The position numbers were made by a program, and so were the translations under genes. A model generated the notes under the pieces. That model was given only the letters and a program-made list of their open reading frames with translations, had not been told where the DNA came from and searched no databases. A DNA stretch of 31,319 bases, from positions 1-31,319 of the forward strand of contig JACRCS010000124.1 of the NCBI GenBank assembly GCA_016218905.1, read 5' to 3'. Of this stretch, positions 14,203-21,680 are shown piece after piece. The stretch is from Deltaproteobacteria bacterium (GTDB lineage: Bacteria; Desulfobacterota_C; Deferrisomatia; Deferrisomatales; JACRMM01). Positions within the stretch are counted from its first letter, which is position 1. Each line of letters starts with the position of its first letter.

Positions 14203-15065
14203 GCCGCCTGGGCACCGCATGTTTCTGGGCGGGCACAGAAGGGATTCTCCCCGACCGTCTTCCGGCCGGGACGCGGCGCGACCGGCCGGTCCGCCCCATC
14301 ACCGAAACGGCGCTCGAATCGCTTCAGGACGACGAGCATCTCCGGCGTGAGCCGGGTGAGCGCCTCTCGACGCAGGGCCGCGGGGACTCCGCCATAGAAG
14401 GCCTCGGCGACCCCGCCGGCGATGGCGGCCCGGGTGTGGGCGCCCCCGCCCAGTGAGAGTGCCTTTCGGAGGGCGTCTTCGAAGTCTTCGGACTCCAGGA
14501 AGGCCGTGAGCGCCTCCGGGACGGCCTCCTGGCTGCTCGCGTCGAAGCCGCGGGTGGAACGGAGCTCCGCGACACTTCGCTCGACGCGATAACCGATCAT
14601 CCCCCGCAAAAAGGCCCGGATCTCGGCCCTCGAGGCCCTGCTTCGGGCGAGGAAGACGCAGCCGGCCTCCGCCAGGGCGCCTCGAGTCCCTCCAGGGTGG
14701 TCGTGGGTCACGGCTGCGCTCCGCTCGGTCTGCGCCAGGACCTCCTGCAGCGTGGGGAAGGCCCAGCCGATGGGGCACACCCGCATGGGCGGACCGTTCG
14801 GGGCTCTGGAGAAAGGCTTCGGGTATCTTGCGCCCCGCCGGGCGGGAAACCCCTCGGGGCTGCCCTGCTCGGGGTAACGACGCCCCCACGCCCGGTAGGT
14901 CTCTCCGCAGGGGCGGCCACGGAGCACGGCGTCCGCCGTGGCCACCGTGAGCACCGTGTCGTCGGTGAAAGTCGCCCCCTCCGGGACGAGGAGAAACTCC
15001 TCCGAGCGCCCGCCGCGGATCTCGTACCCACTCCCCACGATGTCGCCGACGATGGATCCCAGCAT
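14199..15065 (-). CDS. ADP-ribosylglycohydrolase homologue lacking part of the metal site
   Basis: 288-aa member of the ADP-ribosylglycohydrolase (DraG/ARH) family: MLGSIVGDIVGSGYE at the N-terminus, the metal-binding TDDT near residue 35, NGPPMRVCPIGWAF, and AAVTHDHPGGTRGA. Near the C-terminus the usual GGDSDT-type string reads GGGAHT, so both aspartates that bind the second metal set are replaced, although the flanking AAIAGGVAEAFYGG is intact. The enzyme removes ADP-ribose from proteins or small molecules in the family; activity here is doubtful. The ribosome-binding site is weak (GGAG close to the ATG). It is downstream of a membrane transporter gene on the same strand, separated by a hairpin. 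Confidence 0.85.
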   Translation of the reverse strand: MLGSIVGDIVGSGYEIRGGRSEEFLLVPEGATFTDDTVLTVATADAVLRGRPCGETYRAWGRRYPEQGSPEGFPARRGARYPKPFSRAPNGPPMRVCPIGWAFPTLQEVLAQTERSAAVTHDHPGGTRGALAEAGCVFLARSRASRAEIRAFLRGMIGYRVERSVAELRSTRGFDASSQEAVPEALTAFLESEDFEDALRKALSLGGGAHTRAAIAGGVAEAFYGGVPAALRREALTRLTPEMLVVLKRFERRFGDGADRPVAPRPGRKTVGENPFCARPETCGAQAA

Positions 15066-15125
15066 GCTCTCTCCGCAGCTTCTTCAGGAATCGATTGGCC
15101 GGAGCGGCGGCAGCTTGCCCGCAGA

Positions 15126-15150
15126 GGGGCGGCCCTCGCCGGGCCGCCCC
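15126..15150 (-). terminator. 10-bp GC hairpin after the YaaH-type gene
   Basis: GGGGCGGCCC (15126-15135) and GGGCCGCCCC (15141-15150) pair perfectly around TCGCC, eleven bases beyond the stop codon of the gene ending at 15161. There is no U-tract on the minus strand. It may act as a Rho-aided terminator or a 3' stabiliser that separates the transporter from the ADP-ribosylglycohydrolase homologue. Confidence 0.55.
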
Positions 15151-15160
15151 CCCGGGAGAG

Positions 15161-15781
15161 CTACTTGAAGACCGGGCTTCCCAGGGGAAGCACGGGCCGC
15201 TGGAAGTGCTCCGCCCAAAGGATGGCCGCGGCGGCATAGATGCAGAACGCCGAGAAGGCGAGCTCCAGGTACCCCGCCAGGTTTCCCAGACCGGACGTGA
15301 TGAAGCCGTTGGGGCCGACCGGAGCTCCTTGGAAGGCGTAGAGCCCCTCCAGGAAGAACACGGCGCCGACCTCCGCGATGCCGAGCATCAGCAGCCAGCT
15401 CATCCGGCCGAAGCCCACGGCGAAGATCTCGGTGATGATGAAGAGGCAGATCCAGAAGAAGCCCATGAGCTCCGGGGTGAAGGCGCCGGGCGCGGGCGCC
15501 TTGAAGATCTGGATCCAGAGGGTGAAGGCGGCGCCGAGGGTCACGACCGTGCCGAAGAGACCCGCGATGGTGCCGAGGAGTACCTCGCCCCGCCGAAACG
15601 CGATGATGCCTCCGAGGAGCTGGGGAAGGCTGCACGCGAGGAGCACCCCGATGATGAGGGGTGCCGAGGAGATGCGGACCGCGCCGATCCGGAAGCCGCC
15701 GAGGCAGGCCACGAGCACGGCGACTGCGAGTAGGGCGAAGGGGCCGGCGTTGGCCCAGTCGGGTTGCCTGGGTTCGGACAT
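15161..15781 (-). CDS. GPR1/FUN34/YaaH (SatP)-type membrane transporter
   Basis: 206-aa integral membrane protein with about six hydrophobic helices (near residues 13-30, 38-58, 66-90, 102-120, 126-145, 165-190). The segment NAGPFALLAVAVLVAC resembles the family's NPAPLGL entrance motif in degenerate form. FFLEGLYAF and the overall spacing also fit. The family carries acetate, succinate or ammonia across the inner membrane. AAGGAGG lies seven bases before the ATG at 15781. It diverges from a LysR gene, across an intergenic region with two dyads, so it is the likely target of that regulator. The cargo is not certain; acetate is the default for the family. Confidence 0.78.
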   Translation of the reverse strand: MSEPRQPDWANAGPFALLAVAVLVACLGGFRIGAVRISSAPLIIGVLLACSLPQLLGGIIAFRRGEVLLGTIAGLFGTVVTLGAAFTLWIQIFKAPAPGAFTPELMGFFWICLFIITEIFAVGFGRMSWLLMLGIAEVGAVFFLEGLYAFQGAPVGPNGFITSGLGNLAGYLELAFSAFCIYAAAAILWAEHFQRPVLPLGSPVFK

Positions 15782-15859
15782 TTTCTGCCTCCTTTTCGCG
15801 TTTGAGGGTCGGGGGTTCCGTTTCGAAACAATGTATGAAAGCACGCAGCTGGTCAATTA

Positions 15860-15895
15860 CGATACTTTTTATCGGATGGATAACGAGGGGTTATC
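15860..15895. promoter_or_regulatory. Two dyads between the YaaH-type and LysR genes, candidate LysR operator
   Basis: CGATA-N5-TATCG (15860-15874) and GATAAC-GAGGG-GTTATC (15879-15895) are perfect inverted repeats whose centres are 20 bp apart, about two helical turns. Both contain a GATA/TATC core. The first contains ATACTTTTTAT, also found in the promoter region of the other LysR gene (4737-4747). Paired recognition and activation sites in a divergent region are characteristic of LysR control. Confidence 0.6.
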
Positions 15896-16013
15896 GAAGG
15901 CGGGACCCGCGGGCAAAACACATGTTGCACCGTCCGGTTGCCGGCCGTAGAGTGAGCGCGGCGGGCCCACCGTGCCGCCCGGGTCGGATGCACACCCCTG
16001 GGAGGAAGGGCCC

Positions 16014-16922
16014 ATGAACCTCCACCACCTCCGGGTCTTCTACGAAGCCGCGAAACGGCAGAACTTCACCCGGGCCGCCGACAAGCTCTGCATCACGCAG
16101 CCGGCGGTCACGGCCCAGGTGCGTGCGCTGGAAGAGGCTCTGGACCTGAAGCTCTTCCGGAGGGGCAAACGCCAGATCGTCGTCTCCGAGGCCGGCGCGC
16201 TCCTTCTGCAGTACGCGGAGCGGATCTTCGCGCTGGAAGAGGAGATGGAGCGGGCGCTGGACGACGCGCGGGGCATCAAGCGCGCGATGCTCCGCGTGGC
16301 GACCACGAAGACGTACGCCCGCTACGTGATGCCCGAGCTCATCTCGCGTTATCGTGAGGTTTACCCCGAAGTGAAGCTGGTCTTGGACGAGGGGAGCTCC
16401 CTGGAGGTATGCCGGGCCCTCGTGGAGCAGAGGGACGAGTTGGGGATCGTGGCGGCGGGCGCGGAGGCGAAAGGGCTCACACTGCTACCCTTTCGAGACG
16501 AGCCGGTCTGCCTCTTCGCAGCGCCCGGGCATCCCCTGGCGCGACGCGACGGGATCCGGTTCGAGGAGCTCGACCGGCAGGTCATCATCATGCGGGAGGA
16601 GGGCTCCTCCCTGCACCGGCTCATTCACGGGCGCTTTCAGGAGCGCGGCCTCTCGCCGATCGTACTCCTCCAGACGAGCAACTCGGACTTCATCAAGGAG
16701 ATGGTGCAGAAGGGGGAGGGAATCGCCTTCCTCGTGCGCTCCGCCGTGGAGGAGGACGCCCGCTCCGGCCGCCTTGCCCTGATCCCGATCCTGGATGAGA
16801 CGCTGACGCTCCAGATCCACGTGGCCTACGCGGAGGGGACAGTCCTCTCCCCCCCGGCGCTCGCCTTCCTCCGAATCCTCGAAGCGGAGCGGCAGGCCAC
16901 GGGTACCTCGGCGACGGCCTGA
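16014..16922 (+). CDS. LysR-family transcriptional regulator, second copy
   Basis: 302-aa LysR-type regulator. The N-terminal helix-turn-helix includes FTRAADKLCITQPAVTAQVRALEEAL and LKLFRRGKRQIVVSEAG. The effector domain starts near residue 92 with LRVATTKTYARYVMPEL. The ATG at 16014 has GGAGGAAG seven bases upstream; an in-frame codon at 15972 would add 14 unlikely residues. It diverges from the YaaH-type transporter and probably controls it. It is a paralogue of the regulator at 4867-5769, and the two may recognise related sites. The effector is unknown; a short organic acid would suit the transporter. Confidence 0.93.
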   Translation: MNLHHLRVFYEAAKRQNFTRAADKLCITQPAVTAQVRALEEALDLKLFRRGKRQIVVSEAGALLLQYAERIFALEEEMERALDDARGIKRAMLRVATTKTYARYVMPELISRYREVYPEVKLVLDEGSSLEVCRALVEQRDELGIVAAGAEAKGLTLLPFRDEPVCLFAAPGHPLARRDGIRFEELDRQVIIMREEGSSLHRLIHGRFQERGLSPIVLLQTSNSDFIKEMVQKGEGIAFLVRSAVEEDARSGRLALIPILDETLTLQIHVAYAEGTVLSPPALAFLRILEAERQATGTSATA

Positions 16923-17517
16923 GCTTCGCTTCCTCGGCCGTCGGTCCTGCTGCCAGGCGCCGCGCGGGGCGGCGGCGGTGGCGGCGGGATCGGGCGGCCT
17001 GAGAGGGCGGGCGGGAGGAGAGCGGCCCAGGCCTGGCTTTCGGTGATCAACGGCCGAATCATCGTGGAGGAAGGGGGAGCTGTGCTCGGTGGATCTGCCC
17101 GCCGATCAAGCAACACGACCCGCGTCAGCCGTGCGTTTCGCTCTACAACGACGCCTCCGCGGTAGGTCGGGCCGAGGGGCTACCGCCCGGCGAGGTGTAC
17201 ACGCAACTTGCCACCCGTACCGCCTTGTGGCTGGAGGGCCCGGCGCCCGATTGCGGCCAGGAGTGAACAGGGCGCAGCGTCTCTTTGGCGGTGACGGAGG
17301 CCCCACCGCCGAACTCGGTGCCGTTCCGTCCTCTGTGCGTTTGGGCCCGAGGCGAAGAGAGGCCCCGGGGATTTCGGCGAGGCAGCGAGGGGCAGGTACC
17401 CGAGCGGGGAAGGTCCCTCGAGGTCTTGAAACGTCGCTTCTGGGCCTTACATGGGCGGCCTCTCCGCCGTATCATTGCCCTGTACTCCTTGAGGTCACCC
17501 TTCGGGCGAGGTGCTTC
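16923..17517. other. Intergenic stretch with possible gene relics
   Basis: No intact gene. A GGC-rich run occupies about 16955-17020. Two frames look protein-like but lack starts: one at about 17031-17093 reads AWLSVINGRIIVEEGGAVL, which resembles the C-terminal strand of an amidohydrolase; another at 17078-17266, in a different frame, reads through VSLYNDASAVGRAEGLPPGE to a TGA. They could be decayed ends of former genes. I do not recognise the second. Confidence 0.3.
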
Positions 17518-17772
17518 ATGACCAGGGAAGAGTTGCTGTCGCGTATCTCCATCGATCCCAACGTCTGTTTCGGGAAGCCTTGTATCCGCGGCCATCGGAT
17601 CTGGGTCTCTCTCGTTCTTGACTGGCTTGCCAGCGGCATGTCCAAAGAAGAAATCCTGGAGAATCATCCAGGGATCGAGGAAGAGGACATCCTCGCGTGC
17701 ATCGCTTATGGGGCGGAGATGTCCCGTGAGCGCTATGTCGAAGTGCCCTTGGAGTCCCGCTCTTGCGCGTGA
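17518..17772 (+). CDS. DUF433 antitoxin (VapB-type partner of a PIN-like toxin)
   Basis: 84-aa DUF433 protein: ISIDPNVCFGKPCIRGHRIWV, then DWLASGMSKEEILENHPGI and DILACIAYGAEMSRER, all canonical. It carries a helix-turn-helix-like fold and normally neutralises and autoregulates with a DUF5615 toxin, which is the next gene and overlaps by ten bases. GAGG precedes the ATG. Base composition over 17518-18560 is visibly lower in GC than the neighbouring genes, in keeping with lateral acquisition. Confidence 0.9.
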   Translation: MTREELLSRISIDPNVCFGKPCIRGHRIWVSLVLDWLASGMSKEEILENHPGIEEEDILACIAYGAEMSRERYVEVPLESRSCA

Positions 17773-18140
17773 AGCTCGACGAGAATCTGGGGAAACGAGG
17801 CGCGGAGCTTCTGCGCCAGGCCGGCCACGATGTTGCAACGGTGCCCGAGCAGGGCCTCTGCTCCGCAACAGATCGAGAGTTGATTGAGGCGTGCAAGCGC
17901 GAGGGCCGCTGTCTCGTCACCCTCGACCTCGATTTCGCCAACCCGCTGGCATTCCCGCCCCGGAACCAACCGGGCGTGGCTGTGCTTCGCTTGCCGCACA
18001 AACCAGCTCCGCCAGACTTGGATTTGGTGGTGCGAACCTTGATCGCCGCTCTCGTCGAGAAGACGGTATGGGGAAAGCTTTGGATCGTAGAGATGGGCCG
18101 AATACGAGAGTATCAGGACCCGCTCGATCCGGATGCGTGA
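17763..18140 (+). CDS. DUF5615 PIN-like toxin
   Basis: 125-aa PIN-like nuclease-fold protein, the usual toxin partner of DUF433. Acidic positions of the fold are in KLDENLG near the N-terminus, SATDREL in the middle and TLDLDFA near residue 60. It probably cleaves RNA when not bound by the antitoxin; this is known for PIN relatives and inferred here. The start is TTG at 17763, with a GTG at 17769 as alternative. It overlaps the antitoxin gene and also the next gene, so the set is translationally coupled. Confidence 0.87.
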   Translation: MRVKLDENLGKRGAELLRQAGHDVATVPEQGLCSATDRELIEACKREGRCLVTLDLDFANPLAFPPRNQPGVAVLRLPHKPAPPDLDLVVRTLIAALVEKTVWGKLWIVEMGRIREYQDPLDPDA

Positions 18141-18439
18141 CCCCGGTACATCCCGCTGTGCCGTACAGGTTCAAGGCCATCGGGAGATTCTTCCGCGAAC
18201 TCCAAGTATCACTCAGTGATACGCCGGGAGATCGAGCGACAGCTCTTTCAGCGAGAAACAAAAAGCCGCTCCGGCAGCCGGCCGTGTTCGGGGCCTTATG
18301 GGAGATTCGTTTCGGGCCGGGCAACCGGTTCCGGGTCCTGTGCGACGTGGACCGAGAGCAACGACTCGTGAGCATACTGGCGATCGGAGTGAAACGGGGC
18401 AACGCACTGCTGATTGCCGGAGAGGAGATCCCTTTATGA
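18137..18439 (+). CDS. RelE/ParE-superfamily toxin-like protein
   Basis: 100-aa small basic protein. The C-terminal half (FGALWEIRFGPGNRFRVLCDVD, then SILAIGVKRGNALLIAGEE) fits the beta-sheet core of RelE/ParE-type toxins, which cleave mRNA on the ribosome or inhibit gyrase. The GTG start at 18137 overlaps the preceding TGA as GTGA, and its own TGA overlaps the next ATG as ATGA. Toxin first and antitoxin second is the order expected for this subgroup. The next gene is a frameshifted Phd/YefM antitoxin, so this toxin may be inactive or held by another antitoxin. Catalytic residues cannot be assigned with confidence. Confidence 0.72.
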   Translation: MTPVHPAVPYRFKAIGRFFRELQVSLSDTPGDRATALSARNKKPLRQPAVFGALWEIRFGPGNRFRVLCDVDREQRLVSILAIGVKRGNALLIAGEEIPL

Positions 18440-18682
18440 AGATCGTACCCTTGGCGGAAGTGAAAGCACATCTGAGCAGCTACGTGAAGGCCTGCGAGAA
18501 CGAGCTGGTGATCATTACGAAGAACGGGCACCCGTCGGCAGCTTTATCCCTATCGGGGTGAGGACGAGATCGAGCGGCTGGCCATGGCCTACTCGCCGCG
18601 GCTGAGGGCCATCCTGGAAGCCTCGTGGAAAGAGATCGGCGCTAAGGGAGGACTCTCGCACGAAGATTTTTGGGCCGACGAA
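18436..18682 (+). pseudogene. Phd/YefM-type antitoxin, frameshifted
   Basis: The frame from the ATG at 18436 reads MKIVPLAEVKAHLSSYVKAC and IITKNGHPSAAL, the Phd/YefM N-terminal DNA-binding half, then stops at 18559-18561 after 41 residues. The rest of the expected protein continues in other frames: IPIG in one (18546-18557), then EDEIERLAMAYSPRLRAIL...LSHEDFW in a third (18560-18673). Two single-base losses, one near 18545 and one near 18558, would restore one protein of about 80 residues. The toxin-binding C-terminus is therefore not made as annotated. Sequencing or assembly error is the alternative. Confidence 0.8.
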
Positions 18683-18684
18683 CC

Positions 18685-19581
18685 TCAGTCGCGACAGCTG
18701 ACTTTCGGGGCAGACGGGGGCTCGCCGCGGACCTCACGCGCCCCCCCGAGAAAGCGGCGGGGGTTCTTCGAGAACACCTTCTCCTCCACCTCCTCAGGCA
18801 GCCGCAGCCCCTCCACCATCCGGATGTACTTCGGGATGTTCTCCAAAGTGTAGAGGAACGCGTCGGTGCCGAAGCAGACTCGGTCGGGGTAGTCGAGGAT
18901 GAATTGGCGGTAGCTTTCGGGGTCCTTCTGGATGAGGGGGAGCATGGACGCGAAGTCAGTGTAGACGTTGGGGTAGCGGTCCAGGATCTTACGGAACGCC
19001 TTGCGGCTGATCCCCATGTGGGCGAAATCGACTCGCAAGCCGGGGAAGTCGTCCAGGAGGGCCCGCATCACGTCGCCGTAGGTCCTGGCGTCCATGTGGT
19101 ACACCAGCGGGAGGTCCCGGGCGTGGGCGAAGGCGAAGATTCCCCATTCCCGGTTGTGATACTCTTCCAGGGTGATCCCGAAGGCCTCCGGCGCGCTCCG
19201 GACTCCCAAGTCGTTCCTCTCGTCGCCCAAGTAGATTCCCTTGACGCCGCGAAAGCCGCGGGGGAAGAGCTCCGTCAGCACGCGCTCGGGCTCGCCCCAG
19301 AGGTGCCGGGTGTCGACGAAGGGCAGGAGCGTCGGCCGGAGGGTCTCGGCGAGCGAGAGGAGGTTGTCCGCCTCGTGGAAGAGCGGGTCACCGTGGTTCT
19401 CCACGTACCGGGGGATGAAGGACCACATCTCCTCGGAGTCGAGCTTCGTGTTGATGAGGCCGACGACGACGAGATGCTGGAGGCCCAGGCGGCGGGCGGC
19501 CTCGAGGTCGGCGCGGATGAGGCCCGCGTGCTCCGCCCCCCGGAAGCAGTGGCTGTGGATGTCGATGATCTCTCGGGCCAA
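18685..19581 (-). CDS. Amidohydrolase-family metal-dependent hydrolase (TIM barrel)
   Basis: 298-aa amidohydrolase (amidohydrolase-2/TatD-like). Metal ligands: DIHSHCF at residues 7-13, a His in LVYHMDART, a His in VDFAHMG, and the Asp in CFGTDAF near the C-terminus. The family hydrolyses or decarboxylates small cyclic or aromatic compounds. Start: the frame is open to 19716, but GGGAGGAGAGG lies just before TTG at 19581 and the conserved domain begins six residues later, so TTG is preferred. It diverges from another amidohydrolase gene at 19764 with 182 bp between. The substrate is not predictable; decarboxylase members share these motifs. Confidence 0.85.
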   Translation of the reverse strand: MAREIIDIHSHCFRGAEHAGLIRADLEAARRLGLQHLVVVGLINTKLDSEEMWSFIPRYVENHGDPLFHEADNLLSLAETLRPTLLPFVDTRHLWGEPERVLTELFPRGFRGVKGIYLGDERNDLGVRSAPEAFGITLEEYHNREWGIFAFAHARDLPLVYHMDARTYGDVMRALLDDFPGLRVDFAHMGISRKAFRKILDRYPNVYTDFASMLPLIQKDPESYRQFILDYPDRVCFGTDAFLYTLENIPKYIRMVEGLRLPEEVEEKVFSKNPRRFLGGAREVRGEPPSAPKVSCRD

Positions 19582-19763
19582 AGCCTCTCCTCCCGGCGAA
19601 ATTTCCTCCGCGAGCGGCGGAGGCTCACCGACCCGCTGGGGGGCAAAAGCCGACGCAAAGGGACTTCGCCGGCCGATCCGGCTGAGCACGGCTCGAACAG
19701 ATGCCCTGAAAAGCAACGCGCGTGCCCGAGGCTCGCCCGAAGGGACCGCGCTCAGGAGGAGGT

Positions 19764-20978
19764 TTGAAGACGTTTCTCCTGCGGCCGGACGGCCTGCGCC
19801 GCGGCCCCCTCTGCGACAGCGTGCCCGAGCCTTGGGTGTTCATCCTCGACGGCTCGGTCGCCGCGGTAGCTCCCGGCCCCGCGCCGGAGCTGCCGGAGGG
19901 GACACCGGTCCTCCGGGGCGGCTGGCTCGTGGAGCCCCTGGCGGACGCCCACGTCCACCTTTCCCTCTCGGGGAGTCGCGACGTTGCGGAGCGCAGGCGC
20001 GTCGGCGCATTGGGCAGGGAGGCGTCGCTCGAGCGGGTGCTCGGGCTCCTGCAGGAGTATCGCCGGGCGGGGATTGCCGTGGTCCGGGACGGCGGGGATC
20101 GCACGGGGATCGTGCTCGAGGCGGCGGCGACGGCGAACAGGCGCCCGGACCGCTTCGCGGCGGTCCGCCCGGCGGGCGAGGCCGTCTACCGGGCGGGCTT
20201 CTACGGTTCGTTCCTCGGCTCGGGGGCGCGGGACGTCCGCGAGGCCGCGGCCCTGCTGGAGAGGAACCGCGCCCTCGGCGCTACTCTCGCGAAGTTTCTG
20301 GCCACTGGGTTGAACGGGCTCGTCAGGGCAGGGGAGGTGGAGCCGGGCGGCTTCTCCGAGGCGGAGCTCTCGGAGTTGATCTCGGTCGCCCACGCCCTCG
20401 GCCTTCCTCCCATGATCCACGCGAACGGGCCCCTCGGAGGCCTCGCCCGCTGCCTCGCTCCCGAGACGACGCTCGAGCACGGTTTCTGGATGGCCTCGGA
20501 CGACCTCGCGGACCTCGCGAAGGCGGGCGCGGCCTGGACCCCCACCGTCGGCGCCTGGGCCGCGCTGGACGGGCTTGGCCTCCCGGCGCAGCAGTTGGCG
20601 GTCGTGGGCGAGACCCACGGGAGGCAGCTCCAGGCCGTCCGCGAGGCGGAGGCCGCGGGCGTCGAGCTCCTCGCGGGGAGCGACGCCGGCACTCCCGGCG
20701 TCGAGCACGTCTCCGGCCTGTTCGGCGAGCTCGGCCGCCTTCGCGAGGCCGGCCTGCGTGCTTCCTCGGCGCTCGCGGCCTCTTGTTCCTCGACCCGGCG
20801 CCGCCTCGAGCGGGCGCTCGGGCGGCCGGTCGGCTCGTTGGAGCTGGGGGAGCCCGCCGGGTTTGTCTGGCTGGAAGCCGATCCCGTCTCCCAGCCGGAA
20901 GCGCTCCGCTGTCCCTGGGCGGTCTTTCTCGGCGGGGCCTGGACGGGATCCCGGGAACTCCCAACACCGAACGCCTAA
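19764..20978 (+). CDS. Amidohydrolase (imidazolonepropionase/prolidase-like)
   Basis: 404-aa amidohydrolase of the urease superfamily. DAHVHL at residues 61-66 gives the first metal pair. The Lys in LAKFLATG would be the bridging carboxylated residue, followed by His in MIHANG, His in LEHGFWM and Asp in LLAGSDAGTPG. A beta-sandwich portion flanks the barrel. The start is TTG at 19764, one base after AGGAGGAGG with about four bases of spacing from the first AGGAGG; the frame is open upstream to GTG 19722. The last residues (LPTPNA) and stop fall in a heptad repeat array. It is divergent from the amidohydrolase at 18685-19581; the two may act in one catabolic path. Confidence 0.85.
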   Translation: MKTFLLRPDGLRRGPLCDSVPEPWVFILDGSVAAVAPGPAPELPEGTPVLRGGWLVEPLADAHVHLSLSGSRDVAERRRVGALGREASLERVLGLLQEYRRAGIAVVRDGGDRTGIVLEAAATANRRPDRFAAVRPAGEAVYRAGFYGSFLGSGARDVREAAALLERNRALGATLAKFLATGLNGLVRAGEVEPGGFSEAELSELISVAHALGLPPMIHANGPLGGLARCLAPETTLEHGFWMASDDLADLAKAGAAWTPTVGAWAALDGLGLPAQQLAVVGETHGRQLQAVREAEAAGVELLAGSDAGTPGVEHVSGLFGELGRLREAGLRASSALAASCSSTRRRLERALGRPVGSLELGEPAGFVWLEADPVSQPEALRCPWAVFLGGAWTGSRELPTPNA

Positions 20979-20990
20979 TCGCTAACCGCT
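20956..20990. repeat. Array of five degenerate 7-bp units (AANNCCN)
   Basis: Five contiguous heptamers beginning AA and rich in C span the end of the amidohydrolase gene, whose TAA stop is at 20976-20978. Confidence 0.7.
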
Positions 20991-21101
20991 CGGCCGCCCT
21001 CGGCTCTTGATGCCGCCTGCCGGCCGCGCGTAGAGTGAACACTTTGCGGGAGTGCCGCGCCGGGCGCCCTCGCTCCCTCACCTGGAGGGATTACCGCCAC
21101 G

Positions 21102-21680
21102 TTGCCTCGCTCGACCCCCTCTCAGCAGTCGCCTCTCCTCTTCGCGGCCTTCGCGTACGCGGTCGTATGCATCGTGGCGCTGCTCGTGCTCCCGCATCTC
21201 GGCGGGCCGCTTCGGGCGTACCGCGCGGGGAGCGCGGGCGCCGTGCTCCTCGGCCCGGAGCCGTTGCTCGGCGTCCTCTGGGGCCTCGGAGGGGGCGTCC
21301 TGCTCGCCGGCCTGAGCCAGGCGATCGCCCACTGGACGGCGTGGGGGCGGCGCCTGGCGCGCCTCCTCGCCCGGCTCGTGCAGCCGCTCCACGCCGGCGA
21401 CGCGCTCCTCCTCGCTTTCTTGAGCGGCTTCGGCGAGGAGCTCGTCTTCCGGGGGATCGCGCTCCCCTACCTGGGCCTCGCCGCCTCGGCGCTCCTCTTC
21501 GGCCTCGCCCACATCATTCCGCGCCACGGACTCTGGCCCTGGGCCCTCTGGGCCGCCGTGGCGGGAACGGGTCTGGGTTGGCTCGGACTCGTCACGGGCG
21601 GGCTCCTGGGACCCATCCTGGCGCACGTCACCGTGAACGCCTTCGGGCTCATCCTTCTCTCCAGGGAACGGACCGCGTGA
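21102..21680 (+). CDS. CPBP-family intramembrane glutamic endopeptidase (CAAX protease-like)
   Basis: 192-aa membrane protein with about six hydrophobic segments. The family's catalytic motifs are GFGEELVFRG (EExxxR), FGLAHII and HVTVNAFG. These enzymes process prenylated or other membrane-bound peptides, or protect against bacteriocins; the role here is unknown. The start is TTG at 21102 with GGAGGG twelve bases upstream, a little far. No better start is present. Its TGA overlaps the GTG of the next gene, so the two are translationally coupled although functionally unrelated by family. Confidence 0.85.
   Translation: MPRSTPSQQSPLLFAAFAYAVVCIVALLVLPHLGGPLRAYRAGSAGAVLLGPEPLLGVLWGLGGGVLLAGLSQAIAHWTAWGRRLARLLARLVQPLHAGDALLLAFLSGFGEELVFRGIALPYLGLAASALLFGLAHIIPRHGLWPWALWAAVAGTGLGWLGLVTGGLLGPILAHVTVNAFGLILLSRERTA

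Noticed and set aside
19241..21010. 589-codon plus-strand frame across two amidohydrolase genes
   Set aside because: It is partly antisense to one amidohydrolase and out of frame with the other; composition is Arg/Gly-rich and no motif is seen.
21035..21676. Upstream extension of the DUF1848 gene
   Set aside because: It overlaps the CPBP protease in another frame and reads as Arg/Pro/Gly-rich sequence; the family N-terminus starts at the GTG at 21677.
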